Source: Methylococcales bacterium
GTDB lineage: Bacteria > Pseudomonadota > Gammaproteobacteria > Methylococcales > Methylomonadaceae
Direction: 5' to 3'
DNA: 41,315 nucleotides
Assembly: GCA_028715725.1 (NCBI GenBank)
Contig: JAQURG010000028.1
Location: 1 to 41,315 of the forward strand
Both the position numbers and the translations under genes were made by a program. Below are positions 7,857 to 14,676 of the stretch, one piece after another. The notes under the pieces are model-generated. The model had not been told where the DNA came from. It saw only the letters and a list, made by a program, of their open reading frames with translations, and did no database searches. How positions within the stretch are numbered: position 1 is the stretch's first letter; the number at the start of each line of letters is the position of its first letter.

Positions 7857-8243
7857 ATGAAAGTATTAAAGAATATCCTGGTTTCTCTTGTTATGACCGT
7901 ATCCATGGCGGCAGTTTCAACAACTGCTTTTGCTGCTCCAAAAGGAGAGGCTGAAGTTAAAGCTGCCATAGAAAACACCATTACTTCAATAACAGCCGCG
8001 CAAGAAGCTTCTAAGAGTGGCGATTTGTCAGGCGTTTCAAAAGCTATCGGTGAAGCTCGTCAGGCGCAAAAAGAATTCCGTTTTGAAGGCACCGAGCGTC
8101 AACGTCAAAAAGCTAACGATAAATTAAGAACGGCTCGTGAAGCTTTTGAAACAGGTGATACAGCCGCTGGAGACGCAGGGCTTGCAGAGGCTTTAAAATC
8201 ATTTACAGAAATGAAAGCAGTCTACGACGCATCTCATAAATAA
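7857..8243 (+). CDS. small secreted helical protein, tandem paralogue 1
   Basis: This 128-residue protein has a clear Sec signal peptide (basic MKVLKN, hydrophobic core, AFA-A cleavage near residue 26). The mature part is alanine-, lysine- and glutamate-rich and predicted almost wholly helical, with no cysteine and no enzyme motif. It shares its signal peptide pattern (MKxLKxIL, SMxAVST), length and general composition with the gene at 8450. I do not recognise a named family. The composition recalls small periplasmic helical metal-binding proteins of the SmbP type, but the histidines of that group are missing. Confidence 0.8.
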   Translation: MKVLKNILVSLVMTVSMAAVSTTAFAAPKGEAEVKAAIENTITSITAAQEASKSGDLSGVSKAIGEARQAQKEFRFEGTERQRQKANDKLRTAREAFETGDTAAGDAGLAEALKSFTEMKAVYDASHK

Positions 8244-8257
8244 ATATACGCTTAAAA

Positions 8258-8294
8258 TCAGATTCGATTATGCCCGCTGTGTGATTGAATCTGA
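8258..8294 (+). other. hairpin between the two secreted paralogues
   Basis: TCAGATTC (8258-8265) pairs with GAATCTGA (8287-8294). Three further inner pairs including one G-U give an 11-pair stem. There is no T run on the plus strand, while the minus strand has TTTT after the stem. It may act as a 3-prime stabiliser or weak terminator. Confidence 0.45.
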
Positions 8295-8346
8295 CTCATT
8301 GGCTTAGCCCGGTTCAAAAACGAAGTTTTTTAACTCATCTGAACAG

Positions 8347-8374
8347 GTTAAATCCCTGTTAAATGTGCTAGAAT
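8347..8374 (+). promoter_or_regulatory. putative extended -10 promoter for the second secreted paralogue
   Basis: TGCTAGAAT at 8366-8374 is identical to the box before the first paralogue, with a poor -35 (GTTAAA, 8347-8352, 16-base spacing). The leader is about 75 bases. Confidence 0.5.
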
Positions 8375-8449
8375 TGCCGCTGGCAAAGAATATATTGATT
8401 ATTTCGCCAATATAACGAGAAGTAACAACACCTTGAGGATTAGTAAAAT

Positions 8450-8836
8450 ATGAAAACATTGAAAACGATCTTGCTATCTTTATTTATTGCAGCCTCTATG
8501 GGAGCTGTTTCAACTTCAGCTTTAGCCGAAGTTGATCCAGGTAGAATCGTCTACAAACCCACTGATGCAATTGATTTGGTAGTCGCTAGAATACAAACAG
8601 CCATTGAAGCAATTAGCAAAGGCGCAGGCAACGAAGAAGCGGCTGCTCTTATCAAACAAGCGAGTGATTTAAGTAAAGAAATCAATGCCAACGATAAAGT
8701 AGATAATGCGCGCGCAAAAGCTAACAGAAAGTTGAAATCAGCAATCTCACATGCTAAAGAATCTGCTTTACAAGAAGCTGAGCAAGAATTAAGAGACGCT
8801 AAAAAAGATTTTGAAGCACTCAAAGGCTTGCTTTAA
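8450..8836 (+). CDS. small secreted helical protein, tandem paralogue 2
   Basis: This 128-residue protein is exactly as long as its upstream neighbour and has a nearly identical signal peptide (MKTLKTIL, SMGAVSTSALA, cleavage near residue 26). The mature chain is helical and charged (ANRKLKSAISHAKESALQEA, followed by a coiled-coil-like end), without cysteine or catalytic motif. The mature sequences have diverged much more than the signal peptides. AGGA precedes the ATG. Its function is unknown. The shared -10 box suggests the pair responds to the same conditions but is transcribed separately. Confidence 0.8.
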   Translation: MKTLKTILLSLFIAASMGAVSTSALAEVDPGRIVYKPTDAIDLVVARIQTAIEAISKGAGNEEAAALIKQASDLSKEINANDKVDNARAKANRKLKSAISHAKESALQEAEQELRDAKKDFEALKGLL

Positions 8837-8845
8837 TAGCTAGGG

Positions 8846-8876
8846 ACCCTATCAGGCTTTTTATTCCTGGTAGGGT
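8846..8876 (+). terminator. hairpin between convergent genes
   Basis: ACCCTATCAGG (8846-8856) pairs with CCTGGTAGGGT (8866-8876) with one T-G wobble, giving an 11-pair stem and a loop of nine bases rich in T. It lies between the second paralogue and the convergent SYLF gene, so it probably ends one or both transcripts although no T run follows the stem. Confidence 0.55.
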
Positions 8877-8917
8877 TGCCCTGATATTCCCTCACGCTGG
8901 TTGAATTTCCCCAACAG

Positions 8918-9481
8918 TTAATCCGGATTAATACGGCTAATCTTGGAGCCCTGTAAGCTGATTCCTGCCATCAGGCCTTTCTGGTCAAAAATATACGCAT
9001 ACACGCCCTTTTTCGCTGTCGTAGTGGTCAGTGATGCAGCAACTCCCTTGTCAACCACAACAATACTCGGACCGATACCGATCTCCCAGCCTTCGCTGCG
9101 GTTGAGGTAATTCAACGATTCATTGTCCATAAAAAATAAAGCATAACTGGAGGCTTCCACGCCGGCCTGGAGACCATAGGATGCTGCAATGATATTGTAA
9201 TAATCAACGATTGTGTTGTTTTTAAACAGTGCGCCGCCACTTCCGTATTGAGCGCCAACCAGGAACCCGGCTTTGACGACGTTCGGAAACACCAGTATGC
9301 CTTTGGCCCGAGTTGCCAAAAGCTTGGCTTCCGGGTTGTGTGCGTAAAGATTCTGCAATGCAGCTCTGGAATCAAGAGCGATATTCTGTGTAGAATCAGC
9401 CAGTTTGCCGCCTGTCGATTGACAACCCCCGAGAATCAGTAGACTTATCAACAAAAAGCATAAGCATTTTTTATTTAACAT
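8918..9481 (-). CDS. SYLF (YSC84-like) domain lipoprotein
   Basis: This 187-residue protein has a lipoprotein signal ending in LLILGGC (lipidation at Cys, about residue 19-20) and a SYLF/YSC84-related domain, a lipid-binding fold shared by bacteria and eukaryotes. Typical blocks are seen: KGILVFPNVVKAGFLVGAQY, GLQAGVEASSYALFFM, then a glycine-rich VKKGVYAYIFDQKGLMAGIS-like end. The ATG at 9481 is chosen since AAGGTG lies seven bases upstream; a GTG at 9490 would add three residues. It is probably anchored in the outer membrane facing the periplasm. Its cellular role is uncertain. Confidence 0.88.
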   Translation of the reverse strand: MLNKKCLCFLLISLLILGGCQSTGGKLADSTQNIALDSRAALQNLYAHNPEAKLLATRAKGILVFPNVVKAGFLVGAQYGSGGALFKNNTIVDYYNIIAASYGLQAGVEASSYALFFMDNESLNYLNRSEGWEIGIGPSIVVVDKGVAASLTTTTAKKGVYAYIFDQKGLMAGISLQGSKISRINPD

Positions 9482-9878
9482 AGTCTTCACCTTTTCGTTA
9501 TGAATCGATTGCTGAGCTCTATCCGGAGCCAGCTTCCGGTAGAGTATTAAAAGTCATGACCTTCATAAGTTTAATCCAGCATCGTTTAATATTGATCAAT
9601 TGAGTATTGATGATACTTCATCAATATCCATTACTTCACTATGACTAAAACACGGTATAGCACTAGAGAATAAAATTTCTGCCGGCCTTTTTAAAAGAAT
9701 AGGCAGAATGATATTATCATAACCATGACATAACTATCAGCATGAAAAAGTAATTGTCATGCCCAAAATTATGCAGAGGCCAGTTAAATTCTAACTAATG
9801 AATTGATGCGCTGCACTTGCGAACTGAATTTTAAAATAATTACAATAGTCGAATTCCAATCTGAAATAAGGCAATAGT
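9482..9878. other. intergenic stretch rich in palindromes
   Basis: These 397 bp separate two divergent genes and contain no ORF with coding character. They hold a perfect 10-bp palindrome (9591-9600) and a 22-bp hairpin palindrome (9605-9626). A 7-bp inverted repeat is seen at 9677-9683 and 9702-9708 (TTCTGCC/GGCAGAA), and a CATGACA/TGTCATG pair further on. Promoters for the SYLF gene (leftward) and the YaiL-like gene (rightward) must lie here. Confidence 0.5.
9591..9626. repeat. two adjacent palindromes, possible operator
   Basis: ATTGATCAAT (9591-9600) is a perfect palindrome. Four bases later TATTGATGA (9605-9613) and TCATCAATA (9618-9626) form a perfect nine-pair inverted repeat around TACT. 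Both share the half-site ATTGAT, as expected of a dimeric regulator binding twice, although a transcript hairpin is equally possible. Confidence 0.45.
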
Positions 9879-10433
9879 ATGAGTAAGCCAAAATTATCAT
9901 TACAGGATCAATTGTTAAAATCGGGTTTGGTAAGCACCGCTCAAGCCAAGAGTGCAAAATCCGATAAACACAAACAAACACAACAGCAACGAAAAAATAA
10001 CATATCAATAGTTGACGAAGCCCGTGAGTTAGCTTTAAAAGCCCAGGCAGAGAAAGCCGAAAAAGACCGGGAACTCAATCAAATAAAACGGCAGCAGGAA
10101 GAGCAAAAACAATTGCTTGCGCAAGTCAAGCAATTGATTGAGCTGAACAGACAGTCCCAGGATGCTGACGGGCTTGCTTTTCATTTTAGCGATAGTAACA
10201 GGATTAAAACGATTTATGTCTCGGAAAACATGCGCGAACAAATTATCCGCGGCAGTCTTGCAGTCGTGAAATTGGGGGAGACCTATGAAGTGGTATCGGC
10301 TGAAGTAGCGGAAAAAATAAGTTCGCGTAATCCGGCCAGCGTCATCGTGCACAATGATTCATTGGCTAATATAATTGATAGTGCCGACGATCCCTATTCC
10401 GCTTATCAGGTTCCTGATGATTTAATGTGGTGA
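9879..10433 (+). CDS. yaiL: DUF2058 (YaiL) family protein
   Basis: This 184-residue protein has the DUF2058 layout. It begins with LSLQDQLLKSGLVSTAQAKS, followed by a long charged coiled coil (about residues 45-95, rich in K, E and Q), and ends in a compact domain (IKTIYVSENMREQIIRGSLA, then VKLGETYEVVSAEVAEKI). The family is common in Gammaproteobacteria as a nucleoprotein or polysome-associated protein of unknown role. It stands alone, with the decayed integron region downstream. Confidence 0.88.
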   Translation: MSKPKLSLQDQLLKSGLVSTAQAKSAKSDKHKQTQQQRKNNISIVDEARELALKAQAEKAEKDRELNQIKRQQEEQKQLLAQVKQLIELNRQSQDADGLAFHFSDSNRIKTIYVSENMREQIIRGSLAVVKLGETYEVVSAEVAEKISSRNPASVIVHNDSLANIIDSADDPYSAYQVPDDLMW

Positions 10434-10449
10434 CACATGCGTTAGTATC

Positions 10450-10476
10450 GATGGATTGCAGCCTTGCAGTTCCATC
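10450..10476 (+). terminator. hairpin after the YaiL-like gene
   Basis: GATGGA (10450-10455) pairs with TCCATC (10471-10476), with inner TGCA/TGCA pairing. It begins 16 bases after the stop codon. No T run follows, so termination is only possible. Confidence 0.35.
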
Positions 10477-10718
10477 CATTGAAAGGCGGCGCCCGGTGCC
10501 TTTACAGGACAAACGGGAGGCAATAGAAGCGAGCTTCCGTCAGAGCGGAGTTGCTTTGCCCCGATATTTGAATAGATCGCGGTGCAAAAATCCAGATTTA
10601 ACATGATAGTATCAAATTGGATTCAGGCCAAATCTTGCACTGTCAGGTTTAGTTTGACCCCGAAGTATTGTCATTCGAGGATTTCCGCCTAATGTCGGGT
10701 GCAGTGCTGGAAGGAGTC

Positions 10719-10811
10719 ATTCAATACCCAAAATCAGCGGCGGCTGGCCAAGGGCAAGAGAAAGAACAGAAACACGCTCCCCGCCGTCCGCTTCATTTTT
10801 TTGTTAGCGTT
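10719..10811 (-). repeat. attC-like recombination site
   Basis: Read on the minus strand, the left arm ACGCTAAC (ending 10803) is followed by nine bases and then AGCGGACGGC (10792-10783). The partner GCCGCCGCT (10744-10736) pairs with the latter except for one extra A, the classical unpaired attC base. Nine bases after CCGCTG comes ATTGAAT (10725-10719), which fits the right-arm pattern xTTRRRY with the first G replaced by A. Total length is about 93 bp, within the usual attC range. The stop codon of the upstream cassette gene lies inside the left arm, as is common. Confidence 0.55.
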
Positions 10812-11566
10812 TCGTATAACCCCAGACTTCGTTTAGCATATCTTTAAATATTCCAAGAAGTTCCTCAAGAGAATTTTTCAGTATATCGAAACGATCGACT
10901 GCTTTGCCTCTGTGAACAGCATAGGATCTAACTTGGTAGTAATACTTGATCGATTTAACAGGGTCATGTAGATCCAAAATACATTTCTCTAAACCGCTCG
11001 TGCAATAGATTTCTCGCGGAGCCTTTACATGCTTTTTCAGACTCTTGGCGAACACTTTCTCTTCCGCAATTTGGTACACCTTTTCATTAACTTTTTTCCC
11101 AAGATGATATTTGAGTCCGGCATATCTTTCCAAAGCGGTCCATAGAAGAGAATATACCATTTGAAGGCGCAAAATTGTCTTGAAGTCCAACCTGAATTGG
11201 GAATTGTTCTTCAGGATAATCTCAATTTCTTCCACAGCATCCTTGAAGAAAGGGTCAGTTCGGCTATCCCATTCTTCTACATGCTCGAGGTCTGCACTAC
11301 CTCTACATTCTTCTTTCCCAAGAGGGCATTGGCCTTAGTTCCGTCGGCCAACTGCACCTCTTGCCATTGATAGACTTTGTCAGGTTCTATTTGGACTATT
11401 TGCTTATAAGCGTTTAGTTCACGTTCTTCTTTGAAATGAATCAAAACGCCTTGACCTTAGAGTCATCACTCAGGATCAACAAAGGAATCCCATCTCTCTC
11501 TTTCAGAATTCCAGAAACATCTGCGTCAAAAGAATTCTTGACCAAGTCTTTGATTCTAAAAAACAT
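10804..11566 (-). pseudogene. HEPN-like cassette gene, frameshifted
   Basis: Joining three minus-strand frames gives a protein of about 253 residues. It starts MFFRIKDLVKNSFDADVS, shifts frame near 11442-11447 (AAAA run), reads VLIHFKEERELNAYKQIVQI, shifts again between 11285 and 11312, and ends in an intact helical domain (10804-11284). That domain holds YYYQVRSYAVHRGKAVDRFD: RSYAVH fits the RX4-6H motif of HEPN domains, many of which are RNases in toxin-antitoxin and phage-defence systems. The N-terminal region is unrecognised. It lies downstream of a second broken gene in the same cassette. The gene is probably dead, unless the shifts are sequencing errors. Confidence 0.6.
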
Positions 11567-11627
11567 AGCTGACCTGGCTTAAAAAGGCCGTAAGCAAAGA
11601 ATGGCAATTTAGTATTGTTCGGTAAAT

Positions 11628-12043
11628 TCATAGTGAGATCATTCTCCTGGCCTTGTCCAGAACGGTTTTTAGCAGATGAGTGCAGTCGCTGTGTGCCTTG
11701 CTTGCCTCGATGTAATCAATTGCCGACTGAGCGAACCTTCCATAGAAGTCGTACTTTGATACAAAGTCTATAGCCCCAGTAAAGACGTCCCTGAGGCGAT
11801 AAAAAAGCCAACTCAATTCCTTTGAACAGTCTGTAATCACGACACGGCGTCGCGGTTCTGTAGTCTGGAGACTTATGACCAAATTACTATTGCCAAGCCA
11901 CTTCTTTATGTCATGAGTCCAGTGAGTACTGATAATAACATCAGCCCCGTCCCGTTTGAGACCGTGTGTGCATCGTGGATGAAATCCCCAACTTCGATTT
12001 TGCGTTGTAATTCATCAAGCTGTTTCGCTATCGCTTCGTTCAC
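11628..12043 (-). pseudogene. unrecognised first cassette gene, frameshifted
   Basis: This starts with GTG at 12043, ten bases after GGAGG, and reads VNEAIAKQLDELQRKIEVGD, FIHDA. The frame breaks in a CA-repeat tract (11964-11971 region). One frame over it continues GLKRDGADVIISTHWTHDIK, KWLGNSNLVI and on to a stop at 11628, giving about 138 residues when joined. The mixed helix/strand segment (VVITDCSKELSWLFYRLRDV) matches no family I recognise. It is 62 bases from the HEPN-like gene, so the two were probably a co-transcribed pair. An antitoxin or partner role is conceivable but unproven. Confidence 0.5.
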
Positions 12044-12162
12044 AGTAAGTCATCCTCCGCAATCCGGTTCATTGAACGCTAACTAGTAATTAGATAGTTT
12101 CCGTATATCTACACGAAACCTGTGTGGCCGCAATGAATTTGTGAACGACAAGGCTTTTGTCT

Positions 12163-12192
12163 TTCTGTATATCATCTAAACTGCACTATAAT
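12163..12192 (+). promoter_or_regulatory. promoter of the recombinase remnant
   Basis: TATAAT at 12187-12192 is a consensus -10 box, with a weak -35 TTCTGT at 12163-12168 (18-base spacing). GGAGG at 12200-12204 and an ATG at 12210 follow. The stretch 12083-12209 between cassette and recombinase is where an attI site would lie, but I cannot identify one. Confidence 0.5.
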
Positions 12193-12209
12193 CGCTTTTG
12201 GAGGTTGTC

Positions 12210-12430
12210 ATGCTTAACGTTCCCGCATCCCTCAGTCAGATGTTTGAGACACATCTTATTCATCGCAATGTTCTGGATCAGCAACGCCGCGATTTTAGGT
12301 ATTATCTAGATTTTTTGCGCAAAGTACGCTTCTGACCCGAAGCATACCGCAAGCTTTATTTTCTGAAACGGCGTTATTGCACTTTCCAACCGCGGCCTGA
12401 TTATGCCGGACTGCTTTAGCAGAAGCGCTT
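12210..12430 (+). pseudogene. tyrosine recombinase (integron-integrase-like) N-terminal remnant
   Basis: A strong ribosome site and ATG open a 41-residue frame (12210-12335) that ends DQQRRDFRYYLDFLRKVRF. This pattern matches the start of the SAM-like core-binding domain of tyrosine recombinases (xxYYLDFCxKYxF), including those annotated as integron integrases. After the TGA, the +1 frame reads SDPKHTASFIF, consistent with the usual continuation (DPKxxxSFxxF), and then degenerates. The catalytic domain with R-H-R-Y is absent. Its orientation, divergent from the cassette, is that of intI. Length and motif are too short to prove the exact family. Confidence 0.5.
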
Positions 12431-12524
12431 TTGGGCTTAAAACGTAAAAAAATTTCTTTCGTTTTCCCTTTCTAATGACCGATTTTTATCCGGCTCGGGA
12501 TTGTTGGCAGAGAACCGATCTGTC

Positions 12525-12782
12525 TTAAGCATCAGCCAGCAAAGCATCCAGTTTTTTTTGCTGTTCCAGAGCATACAAATCATCGAATCCGCCAATATGA
12601 AGGTCGCCAATAAATATCTGAGGCACCGTCCGGCGCTTGGTTCTGCGCATTACTTCTTCTCTCAGGCCCGGTTGGGCTTCCACATTTATTTCGGTGTAAC
12701 AAACCCCTTTTTTGTCGAGAAGGCGTTTAGCCATTATGCAGTAAGGACAAACTTTAGTGGTGTATATCAGTATCTCAGGCAT
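12525..12782 (-). CDS. grxC: glutaredoxin 3
   Basis: This 85-residue glutaredoxin has the dithiol active site CPYC at residues 12-15, the cis-proline motif TVPQIFI and the glycine pair GGFDD that binds glutathione. It reduces disulfides and glutathione mixed disulfides in the cytoplasm. The length matches GrxC. It stands alone in leftward orientation, between the recombinase remnant and the gcvH gene. Confidence 0.95.
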   Translation of the reverse strand: MPEILIYTTKVCPYCIMAKRLLDKKGVCYTEINVEAQPGLREEVMRRTKRRTVPQIFIGDLHIGGFDDLYALEQQKKLDALLADA

Positions 12783-12840
12783 GTTTTAATGATATTTGTT
12801 AATATATGGCTTTAGTCTATAGGTTCAAGGCTTCAGATTC

Positions 12841-12874
12841 AAGGTTCAACAGTGGGTCTTGTGTTTTGAACCTT
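12841..12874. repeat. intergenic inverted repeat with nearby direct copies
   Basis: AAGGTTCAA (12841-12849) and TTGAACCTT (12866-12874) are perfectly inverted. A further GGTTCAAGG lies just upstream at about 12822-12830. This lies in the divergent grxC/gcvH gap and has the look of a dispersed REP-like intergenic repeat. Confidence 0.45.
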
Positions 12875-12913
12875 AAACCTGATTACCTATGGGATTATTT
12901 TTGAGAGATTAGC

Positions 12914-13297
12914 ATGAGCGGTTTACCAGAAGATTTAAAATATGCGATGACGCATGAATGGGCAAGGCTGGAGGACGATAATGTCGTTCGTGTGGGTATA
13001 ACTGATTTTGCTCAGGAACAGTTGGGAGACCTGGTTTATATTGAAATGCCTGAGTTGGGTCGCAAGGTAAAGGCTGGGGAGCAGTGCGCCGTGGTTGAGT
13101 CTGTTAAAACAGCTTCAGACCTGTTCAGCCCGGTTACCGGGGAAATTGTTGCTGTGAATGTTGCATTGGCGGATGAGCCCGAAGAAGTCAACAGCTCGCC
13201 TTATCAGGCCTGGCTTTTTTGCGTCAAGGCCGATAATCCGCCGGAACTGGATCTGTTAATGGATGCCGATGCTTACCGGCTGATGATCGAGCAATGA
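12914..13297 (+). CDS. gcvH: glycine cleavage system H protein
   Basis: This is a 127-residue lipoyl carrier of the glycine cleavage complex, shuttling the aminomethyl group between P, T and L proteins. The lipoylated lysine is Lys65 in VESVKTASD. The family start YAMTHEWAR and the end [12 protein letters not shown] are typical. No other gcv gene is in the window, so the H protein is encoded apart from the rest of the complex. It is followed 74 bases later by dgkA in the same orientation. Confidence 0.96.
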   Translation: MSGLPEDLKYAMTHEWARLEDDNVVRVGITDFAQEQLGDLVYIEMPELGRKVKAGEQCAVVESVKTASDLFSPVTGEIVAVNVALADEPEEVNSSPYQAWLFCVKADNPPELDLLMDADAYRLMIEQ

Positions 13298-13371
13298 TGT
13301 GTCTAAGGAATAAACTTTTAAGTCAGGTACAATTCACTTTTTTGAATAGATAAACGGATAATAGTGAAACA

Positions 13372-13731
13372 ATGGCAAATCAAAATACAAAAGGCTTTAA
13401 ACGTCTTATTAATGCCTGCTTCTTCTCGGTTGCCGGATTTAAGGCAACATGGACGCATGAAGAAGCCTTCAGACAAGAAACTATCCTGTTTGTGGTGACA
13501 ACTCCCCTGGCAATCTGGCTGGGAGAAACCCATATTGAAAAACTGTTATTAATAGGCAGCATGGTTTTAGTTCTGTTGGTTGAATTATTAAATTCAGCGG
13601 TAGAAGCGGTGGTTGACCGGGTGGGTTTTGAACATCATGAATTATCCGGCAGAGCCAAGGATATAGGTTCCGCCGCCGTTATGATGTCTTTGGCCTGGGC
13701 AGCAGTAACCTGGGCATTAATTTTACTTTAA
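13372..13731 (+). CDS. dgkA: diacylglycerol kinase
   Basis: This is a 119-residue integral membrane kinase that phosphorylates diacylglycerol to phosphatidic acid, recycling lipid released during envelope glycan modification. The signature ELLNSAVEAVVDR spans residues 71-83, with the catalytic glutamates and asparagine, and Lys96 lies in GRAKDIGSAAV. There are three transmembrane helices (about 36-52, 58-80, 98-118). Length and topology match prokaryotic DgkA. Confidence 0.95.
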   Translation: MANQNTKGFKRLINACFFSVAGFKATWTHEEAFRQETILFVVTTPLAIWLGETHIEKLLLIGSMVLVLLVELLNSAVEAVVDRVGFEHHELSGRAKDIGSAAVMMSLAWAAVTWALILL

Positions 13732-13743
13732 AGAGGAATATAA

Positions 13744-14676
13744 ATGAGTGCATTAATATGCGGATCTATGGCTTATGACACCATTATGGTGTTTCATGAT
13801 AAATTTAAAAACCATATTCTGCCGGAAAAGGTTCATATTTTGAATGTATCCTTTTTAGTGCCCGTCATGCGCCGTGAATATGGCGGTTGTGCAGGTAATA
13901 TAGCTTACAACCTGAATTTGCTCGGTGAAGAAGCCTTGGCTATGGCAGTCGTAGGCCATGATTTTGAAGCCTATACTCAATGGATGATCCAGAACGGCTT
14001 ATCCAATGAGTTTATTTATATGATGGATAATCATTATACGGGTCAGGCTTATATTACGACTGACGAAGAAGGCAATCAAATTACTGCGTTCCACCCGGGC
14101 GCTATGAGCTTTTCGCATTTAAATTCGATTCCTGTCGACAGAGATATCAGCATAGGCATTGTATCGCCTGATGGCAAGGAAGGCATGGAATTGCATGCCG
14201 AACAGTTCGTAGAATTGAATATCCCTTTTATTTTTGATCCGGGCCAAGGCATGCCCATGTTTAATGGCGCCGAATTGCTTAAATTTATCGATCAAGCGAC
14301 CTGGATGACGTTGAACGATTATGAATCCGAGTTAATGCAGGAACGCACCGGTTTGTCGTTAGAGCAAATGGCGGAGCGGGTGGAAGCCCTGATTATTACC
14401 TTGGGCGGTAAAGGTTCAAAAATTTATACGAATGGACAGTGCATCACTATACCGGCTGCGCAACCCACTGCTTTGCTTGATCCTACCGGATGCGGCGACG
14501 CTTACCGTGCAGGCTTGCTCTATGGTTTGATGAATGAACTGGATTGGGAAACCACAGGAAGAATCGCGTCCTTAATGGGCGCTATTAAAATAGAACATCA
14601 CGGCACACAAAATCATTCGTTCGACATGGACGAATTTAAACAACGCTACCACGAAAATTTTGGTTGCTCATTTTAA
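13744..14676 (+). CDS. PfkB-family carbohydrate/nucleoside kinase
   Basis: This 310-residue ribokinase-fold protein resembles the adenosine kinase branch. The substrate-side glycine motif is REYGGCAGNIAYNL (about residues 45-58). The C-terminal PfkB signature DPTGCGDAYRAGLL provides the catalytic aspartate and anion hole. The substrate is uncertain: sugar, adenosine or another nucleoside. GAGGAATATAA before the ATG gives a good ribosome site. The stop TAA overlaps the mazG ATG (TAATG), so the two genes are translationally coupled. Confidence 0.9.
   Translation: MSALICGSMAYDTIMVFHDKFKNHILPEKVHILNVSFLVPVMRREYGGCAGNIAYNLNLLGEEALAMAVVGHDFEAYTQWMIQNGLSNEFIYMMDNHYTGQAYITTDEEGNQITAFHPGAMSFSHLNSIPVDRDISIGIVSPDGKEGMELHAEQFVELNIPFIFDPGQGMPMFNGAELLKFIDQATWMTLNDYESELMQERTGLSLEQMAERVEALIITLGGKGSKIYTNGQCITIPAAQPTALLDPTGCGDAYRAGLLYGLMNELDWETTGRIASLMGAIKIEHHGTQNHSFDMDEFKQRYHENFGCSF

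Larger units (their letters stand above)
10719..12082 (-). mobile_element. integron-type gene cassette (decayed)
   Basis: On the minus strand a unit of about 1.36 kb begins with TTAGCGTT directly after a G (12083). It carries two genes in the same orientation and ends in a hairpin-forming attC-like site. The site's left arm AACGCTAAC (10811-10803) is the exact complement of GTTAGCGTT at the cassette start. That complementarity is the defining geometry of a circularisable integron cassette. A tyrosine-recombinase fragment lies immediately upstream and divergent. Both genes are frameshifted, so the unit is probably no longer functional. Promoterless cassette genes are normally read from a promoter near the integrase. 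Confidence 0.6.

Noticed and set aside
10422-10604. 60-residue minus-strand frame after the YaiL-like gene
   Set aside because: The low-information composition and overlap with the YaiL stop and its hairpin make coding unlikely.
12501-12815. 104-residue plus-strand frame over grxC
   Set aside because: It is antisense to a clear glutaredoxin with CPYC active site.
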